From G963677325 sp963677325 (GTDB taxonomy: Bacteria; Bacteroidota; Bacteroidia; Bacteroidales; Prolixibacteraceae): DNA of 64,000 nt. The notes below the pieces were generated by a model. That model ran no database searches, was not told the DNA's origin, and saw nothing but the letters and a program-made list of their open reading frames with translations. The stretch lies in assembly GCA_963677325.2 (NCBI GenBank), contig CAXXGM010000003.1:248001-312000 (forward strand), given 5' to 3'. The position numbers and the translations under genes are program-made. How positions within the stretch are numbered: the stretch's first letter is position 1; each line of letters begins with the position of its first letter. Shown piece by piece: positions 1-8,294 of the stretch.

Positions 1-1
1 A

Positions 2-91
2 AAAGATGGTGTTCACCCGAACAGGGAAGGTTATAAAATAATGGAGCCTCTTGCCGAAAAAGCAATCGCGAAGGCTTTGATGCAAAAATAG
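2..91 (+). CDS. SGNH/GDSL hydrolase, C-terminal fragment
   Basis: Only the last 29 codons lie in the window; the gene begins upstream. The visible peptide carries Asp-Gly-Val-His-Pro (D2, H5), which matches block V of SGNH/GDSL esterases, where the Asp and His complete the Ser-Asp-His triad. It is followed by a short amphipathic helix and a TAG stop. Domain tails of this kind (DxxHPxxxGY) are typical of Bacteroidota carbohydrate esterases and are also seen twice in the protein at 36789-38963. Substrate and full length cannot be judged from the fragment. Confidence 0.7.
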   Translation, partial: KDGVHPNREGYKIMEPLAEKAIAKALMQK

Positions 92-183
92 CCATAATGA
101 TCGAACCAATTATGAGAAATACAAGGATAAAATAACACGCATGCCCCTTGCAATCCAGATTCAACAGAATTTCAGGAATGACC

Positions 184-213
184 TTGTTACTTATGTGTCT
201 TTTATTATCTTTG
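184..213 (+). promoter_or_regulatory. Bacteroidota-type promoter of tRNA-Val
   Basis: A TTG box at 184-186 is followed by exactly 19 bp and then TATCTTTG at 206-213, which fits the Bacteroidota sigma-ABfr consensus (TTG, 19 bp, TAnnTTTG). Transcription would start near 220, about 30 nt before the tRNA. Confidence 0.75.
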
Positions 214-219
214 CCGGCA

Positions 220-244
220 AATTCGTAATTCGTAATTCGTAATT
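220..244 (+). repeat. Period-7 tandem repeat (AATTCGT), 3.5 units
   Basis: Three perfect copies of AATTCGT (220-226, 227-233, 234-240) are followed by AATTG. The array lies between the -7 box and the tRNA, so it would be in the tRNA leader. The same heptamer recurs at 27045-27073 and in partial form at other gene ends. Confidence 0.85.
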
Positions 245-251
245 GATTAAA

Positions 252-326
252 GGGTTGTTAGCTCAGTTGGTTTAGAGCATTACCTTGACAGGGTAGGGGT
301 CACTGGTTCGAATCCAGTACAACCCA
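252..326 (+). tRNA. tRNA-Val (anticodon GAC)
   Basis: The cloverleaf can be drawn by hand. Acceptor stem GGGTTGT (252-258) pairs with ACAACCC (319-325); D stem GCTC/GAGC at 261-264 and 275-278; anticodon stem TTACC (280-284) with GGTAG (292-296, one G-T pair); a seven-base anticodon loop at 285-291 with anticodon GAC at 287-289, reading valine codons; T stem ACTGG/CCAGT around loop TTCGAAT (307-313). The discriminator base is A326. CCA is not encoded and would have to be added after transcription. Confidence 0.95.
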
Positions 327-350
327 CGTTATTAATGAAATTAATGCAAA

Positions 351-393
351 AAAGAAGCGCTGCAAATCTGAACTTTGCAGCGCTTCTTTTTTT
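351..393 (+). terminator. Intrinsic terminator, probably bidirectional
   Basis: A 16-bp perfect stem (351-366 with 374-389) encloses a 7-nt loop and runs into a T tract on the plus strand, suiting termination after the tRNA. An A tract on the left side gives T residues on the minus strand, so the hairpin can also end the minus-strand lipoprotein gene that stops at 409. Confidence 0.9.
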
Positions 394-408
394 AAAAAAT
401 GTTTGGAG

Positions 409-1233
409 CTATAATTCAATATTATAGGTTTGATCTCCTATTTTAAGAGTAGCTTTATTATCACAACTTCCGTCACCGAAATCGATTGTTCTCGGAGTCA
501 TACCTTCAGGGGTAATAAGTACGGAACCGCTGGAAAACCATTTGCATGAATTTTTCTTGACCAATGCGCTTGGATAGCTTGCGGTCCATGAAACTCCTTC
601 CTTCGTTACTCCGGAGGAATGGCCTTCTATACGCCAAACATCATCATCCTGAGTCGCGGTAGAAGCTCCTTCCGATTTGAGGCGGATGTATTCGGCACGG
701 TAGGTAATGTATTTGTTGTCGGGGAAGGTGATCCTGGCTTCGGTAAACACAGAATATCTTGGCCAATTGTTCCCGGCATTAAGGCCAAGGTAGGTGATAC
801 GGTGTGTGCCTGAAATTCTGTTTCCGTCGCTGACAAAATCCTTGAAAGTAAAAGTTGCCGCAGAATTGGCTACATTCATCATTCCCGAAAGAGAGACAGT
901 AATTTGCCCTTTCCTTGCGATGTTATCATCTGCGCTGGTACAGCCTGCTGTTCCCCAATCAACTGTTACGGTCACAGGAAATGATGTGAGGGGTGAAACA
1001 GTAATTACCGGACAGGTCAAGGGTAATGATTTTAATCCTGAGGTAGCCAAATAATTGTCTGTGAATCCATTGAGGCCCTCAAATGTACGATCACTAATTA
1101 AAATACTTCCCTCAGATGAATTTGCGTCACCGGGTTGGGAACTCGTGTTGGTACTGTCCTCTTTCTGACATCCAATTAAAAGCACGACAGTTGTACTGAT
1201 CAAAATTGTAAAAATTACGAGTAAGCGTTTCAT
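409..1233 (-). CDS. Exported lipoprotein of unknown function
   Basis: The 274-residue product begins with a typical lipoprotein signal: a basic start, a hydrophobic stretch and the lipobox Leu-Ile-Gly-Cys with Cys22 as the acylation site, followed by a Ser/Thr/Asn-rich tether. The rest is beta-rich and contains a TVDWGTAGC segment near the middle and a DFGDGSCDNKATLKIG segment close to the C-terminus. This pattern is familiar from uncharacterised Bacteroidota lipoproteins, but no enzymatic function is known to me. It is a single gene; a hairpin at 351-389 lies just past its stop. It probably sits in the inner leaflet of the outer membrane or on the cell surface. Confidence 0.75.
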   Translation of the reverse strand: MKRLLVIFTILISTTVVLLIGCQKEDSTNTSSQPGDANSSEGSILISDRTFEGLNGFTDNYLATSGLKSLPLTCPVITVSPLTSFPVTVTVDWGTAGCTSADDNIARKGQITVSLSGMMNVANSAATFTFKDFVSDGNRISGTHRITYLGLNAGNNWPRYSVFTEARITFPDNKYITYRAEYIRLKSEGASTATQDDDVWRIEGHSSGVTKEGVSWTASYPSALVKKNSCKWFSSGSVLITPEGMTPRTIDFGDGSCDNKATLKIGDQTYNIEL

Positions 1234-1705
1234 AGGTAACCGGATTTAATAATTAATTTGAAATGTTAGATGAATATTTTTGAATAAAGTTAAAGATGCA
1301 ACTTCATTATTTTTCTAATTTTTGAACTTATCAATAGCGAAGCACAATATTATAAAAATTTTACAAAAAATGTTAATGATGTAAAAAAATATTTTACACA
1401 AGCAAAGCTGGACTTCCTTATGCATTTGTGTCAATTTATAAAAAATAAATATATCAAGAAATAGTTTTGACCTTCCGGGATAAAAATAATTGCTTTCAGC
1501 CCAAATAGTTTAACCTCTGCAGCTCCGGGTTTTCCCAATATTTTGCTTTATTTTAGTTCATCTCACCTTAAATCTGGAGACACTGCACAATAGTCAACTA
1601 ATATTGCTTAATAGGCATCTTCCATGATTTTTGACAAAGTTGAGTTCCTCTTCCTTGACTATTAAGACAATGAACTTTGAATTTATTTATTATTTTCGCC
1701 CTCAA
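1234..1705. other. Intergenic region between divergent genes
   Basis: This AT-rich gap of about 470 bp separates the minus-strand lipoprotein gene from plus-strand tcdA and should hold both promoters. TATTTTCG at 1691-1698, eight bases before the tcdA ATG, resembles a -7 box, but no TTG lies at the right distance upstream. No convincing gene or RNA was seen. Confidence 0.5.
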
Positions 1706-2506
1706 ATGAGATACGAAAAAGGAATATTCCAACGCACTGAATTGCTGTTGGGCAGAGATATAATGGAAAAAATCGCTTCTCAAAAGGTGATTATCTTCGG
1801 TCTTGGAGGTGTTGGGAGCTGGTGTGCAGAGAGTTTGGTCCGAAGCGGGATCAGAAAAATGACTCTTGTCGACTCCGATCGGATTTGCATTACCAATCTT
1901 AACAGGCAATTGCATGCAACATCAAAAACAATCGGGCAAATAAAAACAGAAGCGTTGAAAAAAAGACTGATTGAGATAAATCCTTCTGCTGAAATTCAGA
2001 GCATCCAGAAAATATACGAGGCTCAGAATTACGAGGAATTTGATCTGGATTCCTATGATTTTATCATCGATGCCATTGACAGTCTGAGCAATAAAGTGCA
2101 TCTGATCAGGCAGGCTACACGCACAAAAGCCGAATTTTTTTCGTCCATGGGAGCATCTTTAAGATTGGATCCCACACAAATCAAGGTTGCTGAATTTTGG
2201 AATGTAAAAGGATGCCCTTTCGGATCAAAAATCCGGAAATACATTCGCAAAGGAGATCTGCCCGCAAAAGAATTTCTCTGTGTTTACAGTGAAGAACTGC
2301 TTGAGAACAAAGGTTCCGGCTCTTCATGCGGCACTGAAAAATGTTTATGTCCAAAGTCCATCAATGGGGAAGGAGATACTGATCTTGCAAATCACGAGTG
2401 GTGCACTCAAAAAGCTGTGATAAACGGAACTGTTGCACACATTACGGCCATCTTTGGTTTTACGTTGGCCGGCTTGGTTATTCAATCCATTTACCGGAAG
2501 AACTGA
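1706..2506 (+). CDS. tcdA: tRNA threonylcarbamoyladenosine dehydratase (TcdA/CsdL, E1-like)
   Basis: The 266-residue protein belongs to the ThiF/MoeB/HesA (E1-like) superfamily. TcdA uses ATP to cyclise t6A37 in ANN-decoding tRNAs to ct6A. The nucleotide-binding loop FGLGGVGSW lies near residue 31, preceded by QRTELLLG, which is characteristic of the TcdA group; the acidic D-D pair near 'LVDSDRI', the N-R-Q stretch and the DAIDS motif follow. A cysteine-rich segment (C-x4-C-x-C) occurs in the C-terminal third. The open frame extends upstream to 1631, but homology to TcdA begins at the ATG at 1706, which also has a -7-like box just upstream. It is a single gene, convergent with cysK. Confidence 0.88.
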   Translation: MRYEKGIFQRTELLLGRDIMEKIASQKVIIFGLGGVGSWCAESLVRSGIRKMTLVDSDRICITNLNRQLHATSKTIGQIKTEALKKRLIEINPSAEIQSIQKIYEAQNYEEFDLDSYDFIIDAIDSLSNKVHLIRQATRTKAEFFSSMGASLRLDPTQIKVAEFWNVKGCPFGSKIRKYIRKGDLPAKEFLCVYSEELLENKGSGSSCGTEKCLCPKSINGEGDTDLANHEWCTQKAVINGTVAHITAIFGFTLAGLVIQSIYRKN

Positions 2507-2564
2507 ATCAGGGACTTAGCTGAAAGATTGTAATAACTAAGGGTGTCCCAGAAGCTGTCCTCAT

Positions 2565-2698
2565 CCATTGCCGTCAGTTTCAACTGACGGAAAAGAAGTT
2601 CAAAAAAAGAAGGCTTTAGCCACATTTTGTTATAGTAAGAATGTGGCTAAAGCCTTTGTTACAGCTTTGTAACCGTCAGCTAAAGCTGACGGCAATGG
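2565..2698. repeat. Nested inverted repeat (REP-like) element
   Basis: Outer arms CCATTGCCGTCAG (2565-2577) and CTGACGGCAATGG (2686-2698) enclose two smaller palindromes (2571-2590 and 2673-2692, both CCGTCAG-type) and a 17-bp inverted repeat at 2610-2626/2640-2656 containing GGCTTTAGCC. It lies between the convergent tcdA and cysK genes. A related single palindrome is at 33119-33144, and GGCTTTAGCC-type motifs recur at 49528-49710. Confidence 0.8.
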
Positions 2699-2780
2699 AT
2701 GGGAACCAAAATCGAACCGGTATATTTCCCAGATTTTTGTGTTCTTTGATACCTTTGGTGCATCTCTTACTTTAAAAGCT

Positions 2781-3716
2781 TTACTCAAATTTAAACAAAG
2801 GCGTTGATAAATATCTTTCGCCTGTATCAGGCAGGATTGCGACGATCTTTTTGCCCTTGTTTTCCGGCCTTTTTGCAATTTGTAATGCTGCAAAAGTTGC
2901 TGCCCCGGATGAAATACCTACAAGCAAACCTTCTTTTTTAGCTAAAAGACGGCTGGTTTCAAAAGCTTCATCATTCTGAACTGTAATTACTTCATCTATC
3001 AATGAAGTATTCAGCACATCGGGGATAAAACCGGCCCCAATACCCTGGATTTTGTGAGGGCCGGGGTTCCCCCCCGATAAAACCGGAGAATCGGCTGGCT
3101 CAACAGCGATTATTTTTATTGCAGGATTTCTTTGTTTCAGTATTTCACCAACTCCTGTGATGGTTCCCCCTGTTCCAATTCCTACTACAACAAAATCTAC
3201 CTGGCCGTCAGTGTCTCTCCAAATTTCTTCTGCCGTTGTTTCTCTGTGGATTTTAGGGTTAGCCGGATTTTTAAATTGCTGAGGAATAAATGAGTTTGGA
3301 ATTTCAGCAGCTAATTCTTCTGATCTCCTGATCGCTCCTTTCATCCCTTCTGCTCCGGGTGTCAAAACGAGTTCAGCGCCTAAGGCTTTTAATAGATTCC
3401 GGCGCTCAATAGAAAAGGTCTCAGGCATTGTCAGAATCAATCTGTAGCCTTTGGCTGCTGCTACAAAGGCGAGGGCAATTCCTGTATTTCCACTGGTTGG
3501 TTCAATAATTACAGAATCTTTTTTCAAAAGTCCTTTTTCTTCAGCATCCTTAATCATTGCGAAGCCGATCCTGTCTTTTACACTACCAAGCGGATTGAAA
3601 TACTCAAGCTTTGCGATTAAAGTAGATTCCAATCCCTGAAAGCTGTTAAAATTAGAGAGCTCCAGCAGCGGAGTATTACCTATTAGATCAGTAAGATTTT
3701 TAGCAATTTTTGTCAT
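2781..3716 (-). CDS. cysK: Cysteine synthase A (O-acetylserine sulfhydrylase)
   Basis: The enzyme makes L-cysteine from O-acetylserine and sulfide with pyridoxal phosphate, in the cytoplasm. At 311 residues it has the usual CysK length. The N-terminal LIGNTPLLEL and NPLGSVKDRI segments are classic, with Lys47 as the PLP-binding lysine; TSGNTGIAL (substrate loop) and the phosphate-binding GTGGTITG follow; QGIGAGFIP and the SSGAA motif complete the family signature. It ends with a short PDTGERYLST tail. It is monocistronic, with a strongly structured upstream region at 3771-3814 that looks like a double operator. Confidence 0.95.
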   Translation of the reverse strand: MTKIAKNLTDLIGNTPLLELSNFNSFQGLESTLIAKLEYFNPLGSVKDRIGFAMIKDAEEKGLLKKDSVIIEPTSGNTGIALAFVAAAKGYRLILTMPETFSIERRNLLKALGAELVLTPGAEGMKGAIRRSEELAAEIPNSFIPQQFKNPANPKIHRETTAEEIWRDTDGQVDFVVVGIGTGGTITGVGEILKQRNPAIKIIAVEPADSPVLSGGNPGPHKIQGIGAGFIPDVLNTSLIDEVITVQNDEAFETSRLLAKKEGLLVGISSGAATFAALQIAKRPENKGKKIVAILPDTGERYLSTPLFKFE

Positions 3717-3770
3717 AATATTTTCGTTTAATTAACTACTTCAAAATTCTTTCAATAATTCCTATTAAAC

Positions 3771-3814
3771 AATACCTTTTGTTTGGTATTTAATATACCT
3801 ATTTTTAGGTATAT
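3771..3814 (-). promoter_or_regulatory. Double palindromic operator upstream of cysK (ATACC-N8-GGTAT twice)
   Basis: Two copies of ATACC-N8-GGTAT lie side by side: arms at 3772-3776/3785-3789 and 3795-3799/3808-3812, with the second extended to ATATACCT/AGGTATAT. Both spacers are exactly 8 bp and the centres are 23 bp apart, about two helical turns. The pair begins 55 bp upstream of the cysK start codon. Identical architecture in both copies favours a dimeric regulator over a chance hairpin. Its identity is unknown; an Rrf2-type cysteine regulator is one possibility. Confidence 0.6.
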
Positions 3815-3914
3815 CTGGAGCACTTCAATGATTAATGACCGATTTATCTCTATTATTAACTAACAAAATTCAAGTTGGAAGCATTAATGCGAATTTGTTT
3901 CAAATTCGTGAAAT

Positions 3915-4577
3915 CTATATATAGTACTCAATGTTGTCTATCCACCCTGCTTTTATTGCAACCATGATTAATTCGGAAACGTTTGTTACGGCTAATTTCC
4001 TAAAGATATTCTTTCGATGGGTGTTTACAGTGTGTATACTTAAATTTTTCTTGAATGCAATTTCTTTTGCTGTCATGCCATTTGCCACAAGTTTGACGAT
4101 CTCTATTTCGGAGGACGTTAACTTCTGATTCTTTTCCCCGGGGGATTTTATTTCTGATGGTTCAAGCAGCATATCAAGTATTTCTTCCGAAAAGTACTTC
4201 TTTTCTTTTAGCGTAAAATCTATTGCAGTGAGAATCTCCTCTTTTTCGGCCGTTTTATAGATAATATTGCGGATTCCTGCATCCGTTATTTTGATTAATT
4301 CATTTTTAACCAGGGGGTTGGTGAGAATTAAGATCTGCATATTAGCATGCAGTTTTCTTGTCTGAACTATAAAATCAATTCCAAAATTCTGGTTGAAAGA
4401 ACAATCAGCCAGAAGCAGATCCACCTTTTTATCCCTCAACAACAGATTTAATTCTTTTTCAGTAGTCACAACAGCTTCAACTGAAAACAAACTCTCTTCA
4501 TTGAGAAGGGCTTTCAATCCTTCTGTTATCAGAAACTGTGAATCAGCAATAACTACTTTTATTTTATTACCATCCAT
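3915..4577 (-). CDS. Orphan response regulator, NarL/FixJ (LuxR-HTH) family
   Basis: The 220-residue protein has a receiver domain (residues 6-122) and a LuxR-type helix-turn-helix (about 150-212, LTSSEIEIVKLVANGMTAKEI). The likely phosphoacceptor is Asp58 in LLLADCS, with a conserved Thr/Lys pair further on (ILILTN; IIYKTA). The acidic pocket is unusual: the normal Asp-Asp pair after beta-1 is Asp-Ser (D12-S13), which may weaken metal binding and phosphorylation. No histidine kinase is next to it. It would act as a DNA-binding regulator; target genes cannot be inferred from context. Confidence 0.88.
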   Translation of the reverse strand: MDGNKIKVVIADSQFLITEGLKALLNEESLFSVEAVVTTEKELNLLLRDKKVDLLLADCSFNQNFGIDFIVQTRKLHANMQILILTNPLVKNELIKITDAGIRNIIYKTAEKEEILTAIDFTLKEKKYFSEEILDMLLEPSEIKSPGEKNQKLTSSEIEIVKLVANGMTAKEIAFKKNLSIHTVNTHRKNIFRKLAVTNVSELIMVAIKAGWIDNIEYYI

Positions 4578-4816
4578 TATTTAATGTAATAATTGAGGTT
4601 TTCAGGATTAAAAGCTAAGTATAGCTTTGTTCTTTTGTCTTACTGCCTGAGCTTTCAACCTAAACCCATCAGATTGCTTTCCCGGCATAAAAATACATAA
4701 ATAGATTAATGATAATCTTTTTCCCTTTGAAAGACCTTTGCATCTGTTCCTTTTTCTCCTCTTCCTTTCAGTATTTAGGTTTTTTGTTGTTATTTTGCTC
4801 TTGAAAATCAGATAGA

Positions 4817-5680
4817 ATGTTTCTTGCGAAAAAAAGAGAACAATTAAAAAAATTATTTCAGCACCCTTACCGGATTGTCGTCTTCAATGATCTCAACCTT
4901 CATATCATCAAGCAGGTAAGATTTGATGCGCGTACTTTGCTCGTGACAGTTGTCTCCGCTGTGATTCTGATCATTATTTCCGTTACAGTCCTTATTGCTT
5001 TTACGCCTTTAAGAGAGTACATTCCCGGATATACCAGTGGAAATATCCGCCGGACCTTGATTAACAATGTCCTGGTTGTTGACTCGCTTGAACATGAAAT
5101 CCAGATGCGTGATAAGTATTACAAGGATTTCAAATTAATGATTATGGGAGAATCTCCGGTTGACACAATCGTAAAAAAGGTTCCATCCACAGATCCCACA
5201 GAGATTAAGCATAGCAAATATAACACGGATAGCCTGTTTAAAGATGAAATAGGCAGTGAACCATTGACCGTTTCCCTCTTGAATTCAACCGGGCCGGCTG
5301 ATGATATTTCGGGAATGAATTTCTCTGTTCCATTAAAAGGAGTTATAACCAATCGTCAGAATCCGGAATCAGGTCACTATGGGATTGATATCGTGGGCAA
5401 AGCAAATTCCAATATTGCTGCGGTTGCTGAAGGAACAGTAACCTTAGCCGGATGGACAACTGAAACAGGGTTTGTGATTCAGGTACAACACAAAAATAAT
5501 CTCCTGACTGTTTACAAACACAATGCCAGTTTATTAAAAAAAGAAGGTGATAAGGTCAAGGGTGGAGAAGTTATTGCTGTAATGGGAAATACAGGAAAGG
5601 AAACAACCGGACCGCATCTGCATTTTGAAATGTGGATGAACGGGGTATCTCTCAATCCGGAGGAGTATATTAAATTTTAA
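4817..5680 (+). CDS. Membrane-anchored M23 (LytM) peptidase
   Basis: This 287-residue protein has a short cytoplasmic N-terminus, one transmembrane helix (residues about 41-62), a linker, and a C-terminal M23 zinc metallopeptidase domain (about 168-285). Zinc and catalytic residues are all present: H187 and D191 (HYGID), H235 (YKHN) and H267-x-H269 (GPHLHFEMW). M23 enzymes cut peptide cross-links in peptidoglycan or act in cell-wall remodelling; here the domain would face the periplasm. The stop codon is immediately followed by the start of dxr (0 nt gap), so the two are cotranscribed and likely translationally coupled. Confidence 0.9.
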   Translation: MFLAKKREQLKKLFQHPYRIVVFNDLNLHIIKQVRFDARTLLVTVVSAVILIIISVTVLIAFTPLREYIPGYTSGNIRRTLINNVLVVDSLEHEIQMRDKYYKDFKLMIMGESPVDTIVKKVPSTDPTEIKHSKYNTDSLFKDEIGSEPLTVSLLNSTGPADDISGMNFSVPLKGVITNRQNPESGHYGIDIVGKANSNIAAVAEGTVTLAGWTTETGFVIQVQHKNNLLTVYKHNASLLKKEGDKVKGGEVIAVMGNTGKETTGPHLHFEMWMNGVSLNPEEYIKF

Positions 5681-6844
5681 ATGCTGCGAATGAAAAATAT
5701 AGCAATTTTAGGTTCAACCGGGTCCATCGGACAGCAGGCTCTGGAGGTAATAGCCCATCATCCTGACCGTTTTACAGTGGAGGTACTGACAGCCAACAAT
5801 AACGTTGACCTTCTTATTTCCCAGGCATTAAAGTTCCGTCCTAATGTGGTGGTAATCGGCAACGAAAAAAAATATCCTCAAATCCGTGAAGCTCTGGCAA
5901 AGGAACCTATCAAAGTTTACACTGGGGAGAAATCATTAGCTCAGGTGGTCGAAATGAGCAGTATAGACATGGTTTTAACGGCCATGGTGGGTTATTCGGG
6001 ACTGCTTCCTACGATTAACGCGATAAAAGCACATAAGCAAATAGCATTGGCCAATAAGGAAACAATGGTAGTGGCAGGGGATTTGATTAATCAGCTTGTG
6101 AAAGAACATCGGGTGGAAATTCTTCCTGTTGATTCAGAGCATTCGGCCATTTTTCAATGCCTTGCCGGAGAATTAAATAGCGCCATAGATAATATTATTT
6201 TAACCTGTTCAGGGGGGCCTTTCTATAATCTTAATGAAAAGGAACTTGCCAATGTGACTCCCGGAGATGCCTTGAAACATCCTAACTGGGACATGGGCGC
6301 CAAAATAACCATTGATTCGGCAACCCTGATGAATAAAGGTTTCGAGGTGATTGAAGCAAAATGGCTGTTCAATTTGGAACTTAATCAGATTAAGGTTCTT
6401 ATACATCCTCAGAGCATTATTCATTCCATGGTACAGTTTGTGGATGGCTCTATAAAAGCACAAATGGGATTACCGGACATGAGAATCCCGCTCCAATATG
6501 CCTTCAGTTTTCCCGAAAGGATTGAAAACAAATTCCCAAGGCTCAAAATCGATGACTTCCCCTCTCTTACTTTTTCTGCCCCCGATTCAAAAAAATTTCG
6601 TAATCTTGCATTATCTTTTGAAGCCTTGCAAAAAGGTGGAAATCTGCCATGTATTTTAAATGCTTCAAATGAGATAGTTGTAGAGGCATTTTTAAAAGGG
6701 AGGATAAAATTTCCTGAAATATGGCGGGTTAATGAACAGGTCATGCAAAAATCACAGTTTATTTCCAGTCCGACCCTTGAGGATTATATTGCCTCTGATT
6801 GTGAAGCTCGCATCTATACCGGCGAACTGATGAAAGAACTTTAA
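5681..6844 (+). CDS. dxr: 1-deoxy-D-xylulose 5-phosphate reductoisomerase
   Basis: Dxr converts DXP to 2-C-methyl-D-erythritol 4-phosphate with NADPH, the committed step of the non-mevalonate isoprenoid pathway. The 387-residue length is normal. The NADPH-binding GSTGSIG motif is near residue 12, LANKETMVVAG and PVDSEHSAIFQ (metal and substrate ligands) are in the middle, and the helical C-terminal domain follows. The ATG at 5681 abuts the stop codon of the peptidase gene; an in-frame ATG at 5690 (MKNIAILG) is an equally plausible start. The coupling of dxr to rseP downstream is common in bacteria. Confidence 0.95.
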   Translation: MLRMKNIAILGSTGSIGQQALEVIAHHPDRFTVEVLTANNNVDLLISQALKFRPNVVVIGNEKKYPQIREALAKEPIKVYTGEKSLAQVVEMSSIDMVLTAMVGYSGLLPTINAIKAHKQIALANKETMVVAGDLINQLVKEHRVEILPVDSEHSAIFQCLAGELNSAIDNIILTCSGGPFYNLNEKELANVTPGDALKHPNWDMGAKITIDSATLMNKGFEVIEAKWLFNLELNQIKVLIHPQSIIHSMVQFVDGSIKAQMGLPDMRIPLQYAFSFPERIENKFPRLKIDDFPSLTFSAPDSKKFRNLALSFEALQKGGNLPCILNASNEIVVEAFLKGRIKFPEIWRVNEQVMQKSQFISSPTLEDYIASDCEARIYTGELMKEL

Positions 6845-6860
6845 TTTAGTATTGATGTTG

Positions 6861-6908
6861 ATTCGTGTAAATTCGTTAACTATTCGTGTAATTCGTACTC
6901 TGTAATTC
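6861..6908 (+). repeat. Degenerate ATTCGT tandem repeat between dxr and rseP
   Basis: ATTCGT occurs four times in 48 bp at 9-11 bp intervals (6861, 6871, 6882, 6891), filling nearly the whole gap between dxr and rseP. It uses the same core as the AATTCGT heptamer arrays at 220-244 and 27045-27073. Confidence 0.65.
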
Positions 6909-6915
6909 ATATTTT

Positions 6916-8238
6916 ATGATTTTAATCAAAGCTACTCAGTTAATATTAAGCCTTTCCATTCTGGTAATTGTTCATGAGTTTGGTCATTTTATTTTTGCCA
7001 AACTGTTCAAATGCAGGATTGAAAAGTTTTATCTTTTTTTTGATCCCTGGTTTTCTCTTTTTAAAGTTAAGAAAGGCGACACCGAATATGGTATTGGATG
7101 GCTTCCTCTGGGCGGATATGTAAAGATCTCCGGAATGATCGATGAGTCAATGGATAAGGAGCAAATGAAACTTCCAGCCCAGCCATGGGAATTCAGGTCT
7201 AAGCCTACCTGGCAGAGGCTGATCATTATGGTCGGCGGAGTTTTATTCAACCTGATCCTTGCCCTTGTGATCTATTCTTCGGTATTATTTGTCTGGGGAG
7301 AACAGTATCTCCCGACAAAGAATGTCAAATACGGTGTTGTTGTGAGCGAAACCGGTAAAGAAATGGGCCTCCGTAACGGTGACAAAATACTGGCGATAGA
7401 CGGGAAAGAGGTTGAGAACTTTTATAAGATTGTTCCTACTATACTTTTGGATGGTGTAAAAACCATCGAGGTTGAACGCGACAGCCAGAAAACTATCCTT
7501 CCGGTTAAAAGCGAAATAATACCCAAACTGATCAAGGAACGTTATGTCATTGATGTCCGTATACCTTATTCAGGAGTTATCCAGGGTTTCACAAAGAATT
7601 CTCCCGCACGGGATGCAGGCATGGAAATCGGAGACAAGATCATATCAATGAATGGCAATACCTTTCAGTTTAACGATCAGTTTTCTGACAGCCTGCAAGC
7701 TGCGAAAGAGAAGAAAGTTACCTTGGATATTTTACGCAAAGGACAAAAGATACAGCTTCCTGTTCAGCTTGATAAAATTGGTATACTGGGCATTGCATGG
7801 GATATTGACAAAAATATCTTTCAATTCAAAACAATTAAATACGGTCTGATCGAGTCTGTACCCGCAGGAATTCAAAAAGGATATCAATCCATAGCTGATT
7901 ACCTTAAACAGTTTAAGCTGTTATTTGACCCTAAAACAAAAGCGTATAAATCACTTGGAGGCTTTGGTAGTATCGGAAGCATTTTCCCGGCAATATGGGA
8001 TTGGCAGTCATTCTGGAATCTGACAGCCTTTCTTTCAATTATGCTTGCGGTAATGAATATTCTTCCGATCCCTGCCCTCGACGGAGGTCATGTACTCTTC
8101 CTATTATACGAGATTATAACCCGTCGAAAACCCAATGAAAAATTCCTTGAATATGCTCAAATCACAGGAATGGTTATTCTTTTTGCGTTATTGCTGTACG
8201 CGAACGGAAATGATGTGATAAAATATTTCTTTAAATAG
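6916..8238 (+). CDS. rseP: RIP metalloprotease RseP (site-2 protease)
   Basis: RseP cleaves transmembrane segments within the inner membrane, for example of anti-sigma factors and remnant signal peptides. The zinc site His-Glu-Phe-Gly-His lies at residues 20-24 in the first transmembrane helix, and the second conserved motif NILPIPALDGGHV lies near residue 390, supplying the third zinc ligand. Two PDZ domains lie between them (about 130-205 and 215-290). Length (440 aa) is typical. It follows dxr on the same strand, separated only by a short ATTCGT repeat. Confidence 0.94.
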   Translation: MILIKATQLILSLSILVIVHEFGHFIFAKLFKCRIEKFYLFFDPWFSLFKVKKGDTEYGIGWLPLGGYVKISGMIDESMDKEQMKLPAQPWEFRSKPTWQRLIIMVGGVLFNLILALVIYSSVLFVWGEQYLPTKNVKYGVVVSETGKEMGLRNGDKILAIDGKEVENFYKIVPTILLDGVKTIEVERDSQKTILPVKSEIIPKLIKERYVIDVRIPYSGVIQGFTKNSPARDAGMEIGDKIISMNGNTFQFNDQFSDSLQAAKEKKVTLDILRKGQKIQLPVQLDKIGILGIAWDIDKNIFQFKTIKYGLIESVPAGIQKGYQSIADYLKQFKLLFDPKTKAYKSLGGFGSIGSIFPAIWDWQSFWNLTAFLSIMLAVMNILPIPALDGGHVLFLLYEIITRRKPNEKFLEYAQITGMVILFALLLYANGNDVIKYFFK

Positions 8239-8242
8239 TAAG

Positions 8243-8271
8243 TTGAACATTACAAGTTTATTATATCTTTG
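8243..8271 (+). promoter_or_regulatory. Bacteroidota-type promoter of tatA
   Basis: TTG at 8243-8245 and TATCTTTG at 8264-8271 are separated by 18 bp, close to the Bacteroidota consensus. The tatA ATG follows 23 nt after the -7 box, so tatA has its own promoter although it lies only 56 nt from rseP. Confidence 0.7.
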
Positions 8272-8294
8272 CTTCATAATTTAAAGAGAACGCT

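Noticed and set aside
3771..3814. Terminator of the response regulator gene
   Set aside because: The hairpins are AT-rich and short, lie 100 nt past the regulator stop, and no T run follows on the minus strand; two sites with equal spacers fit an operator better.
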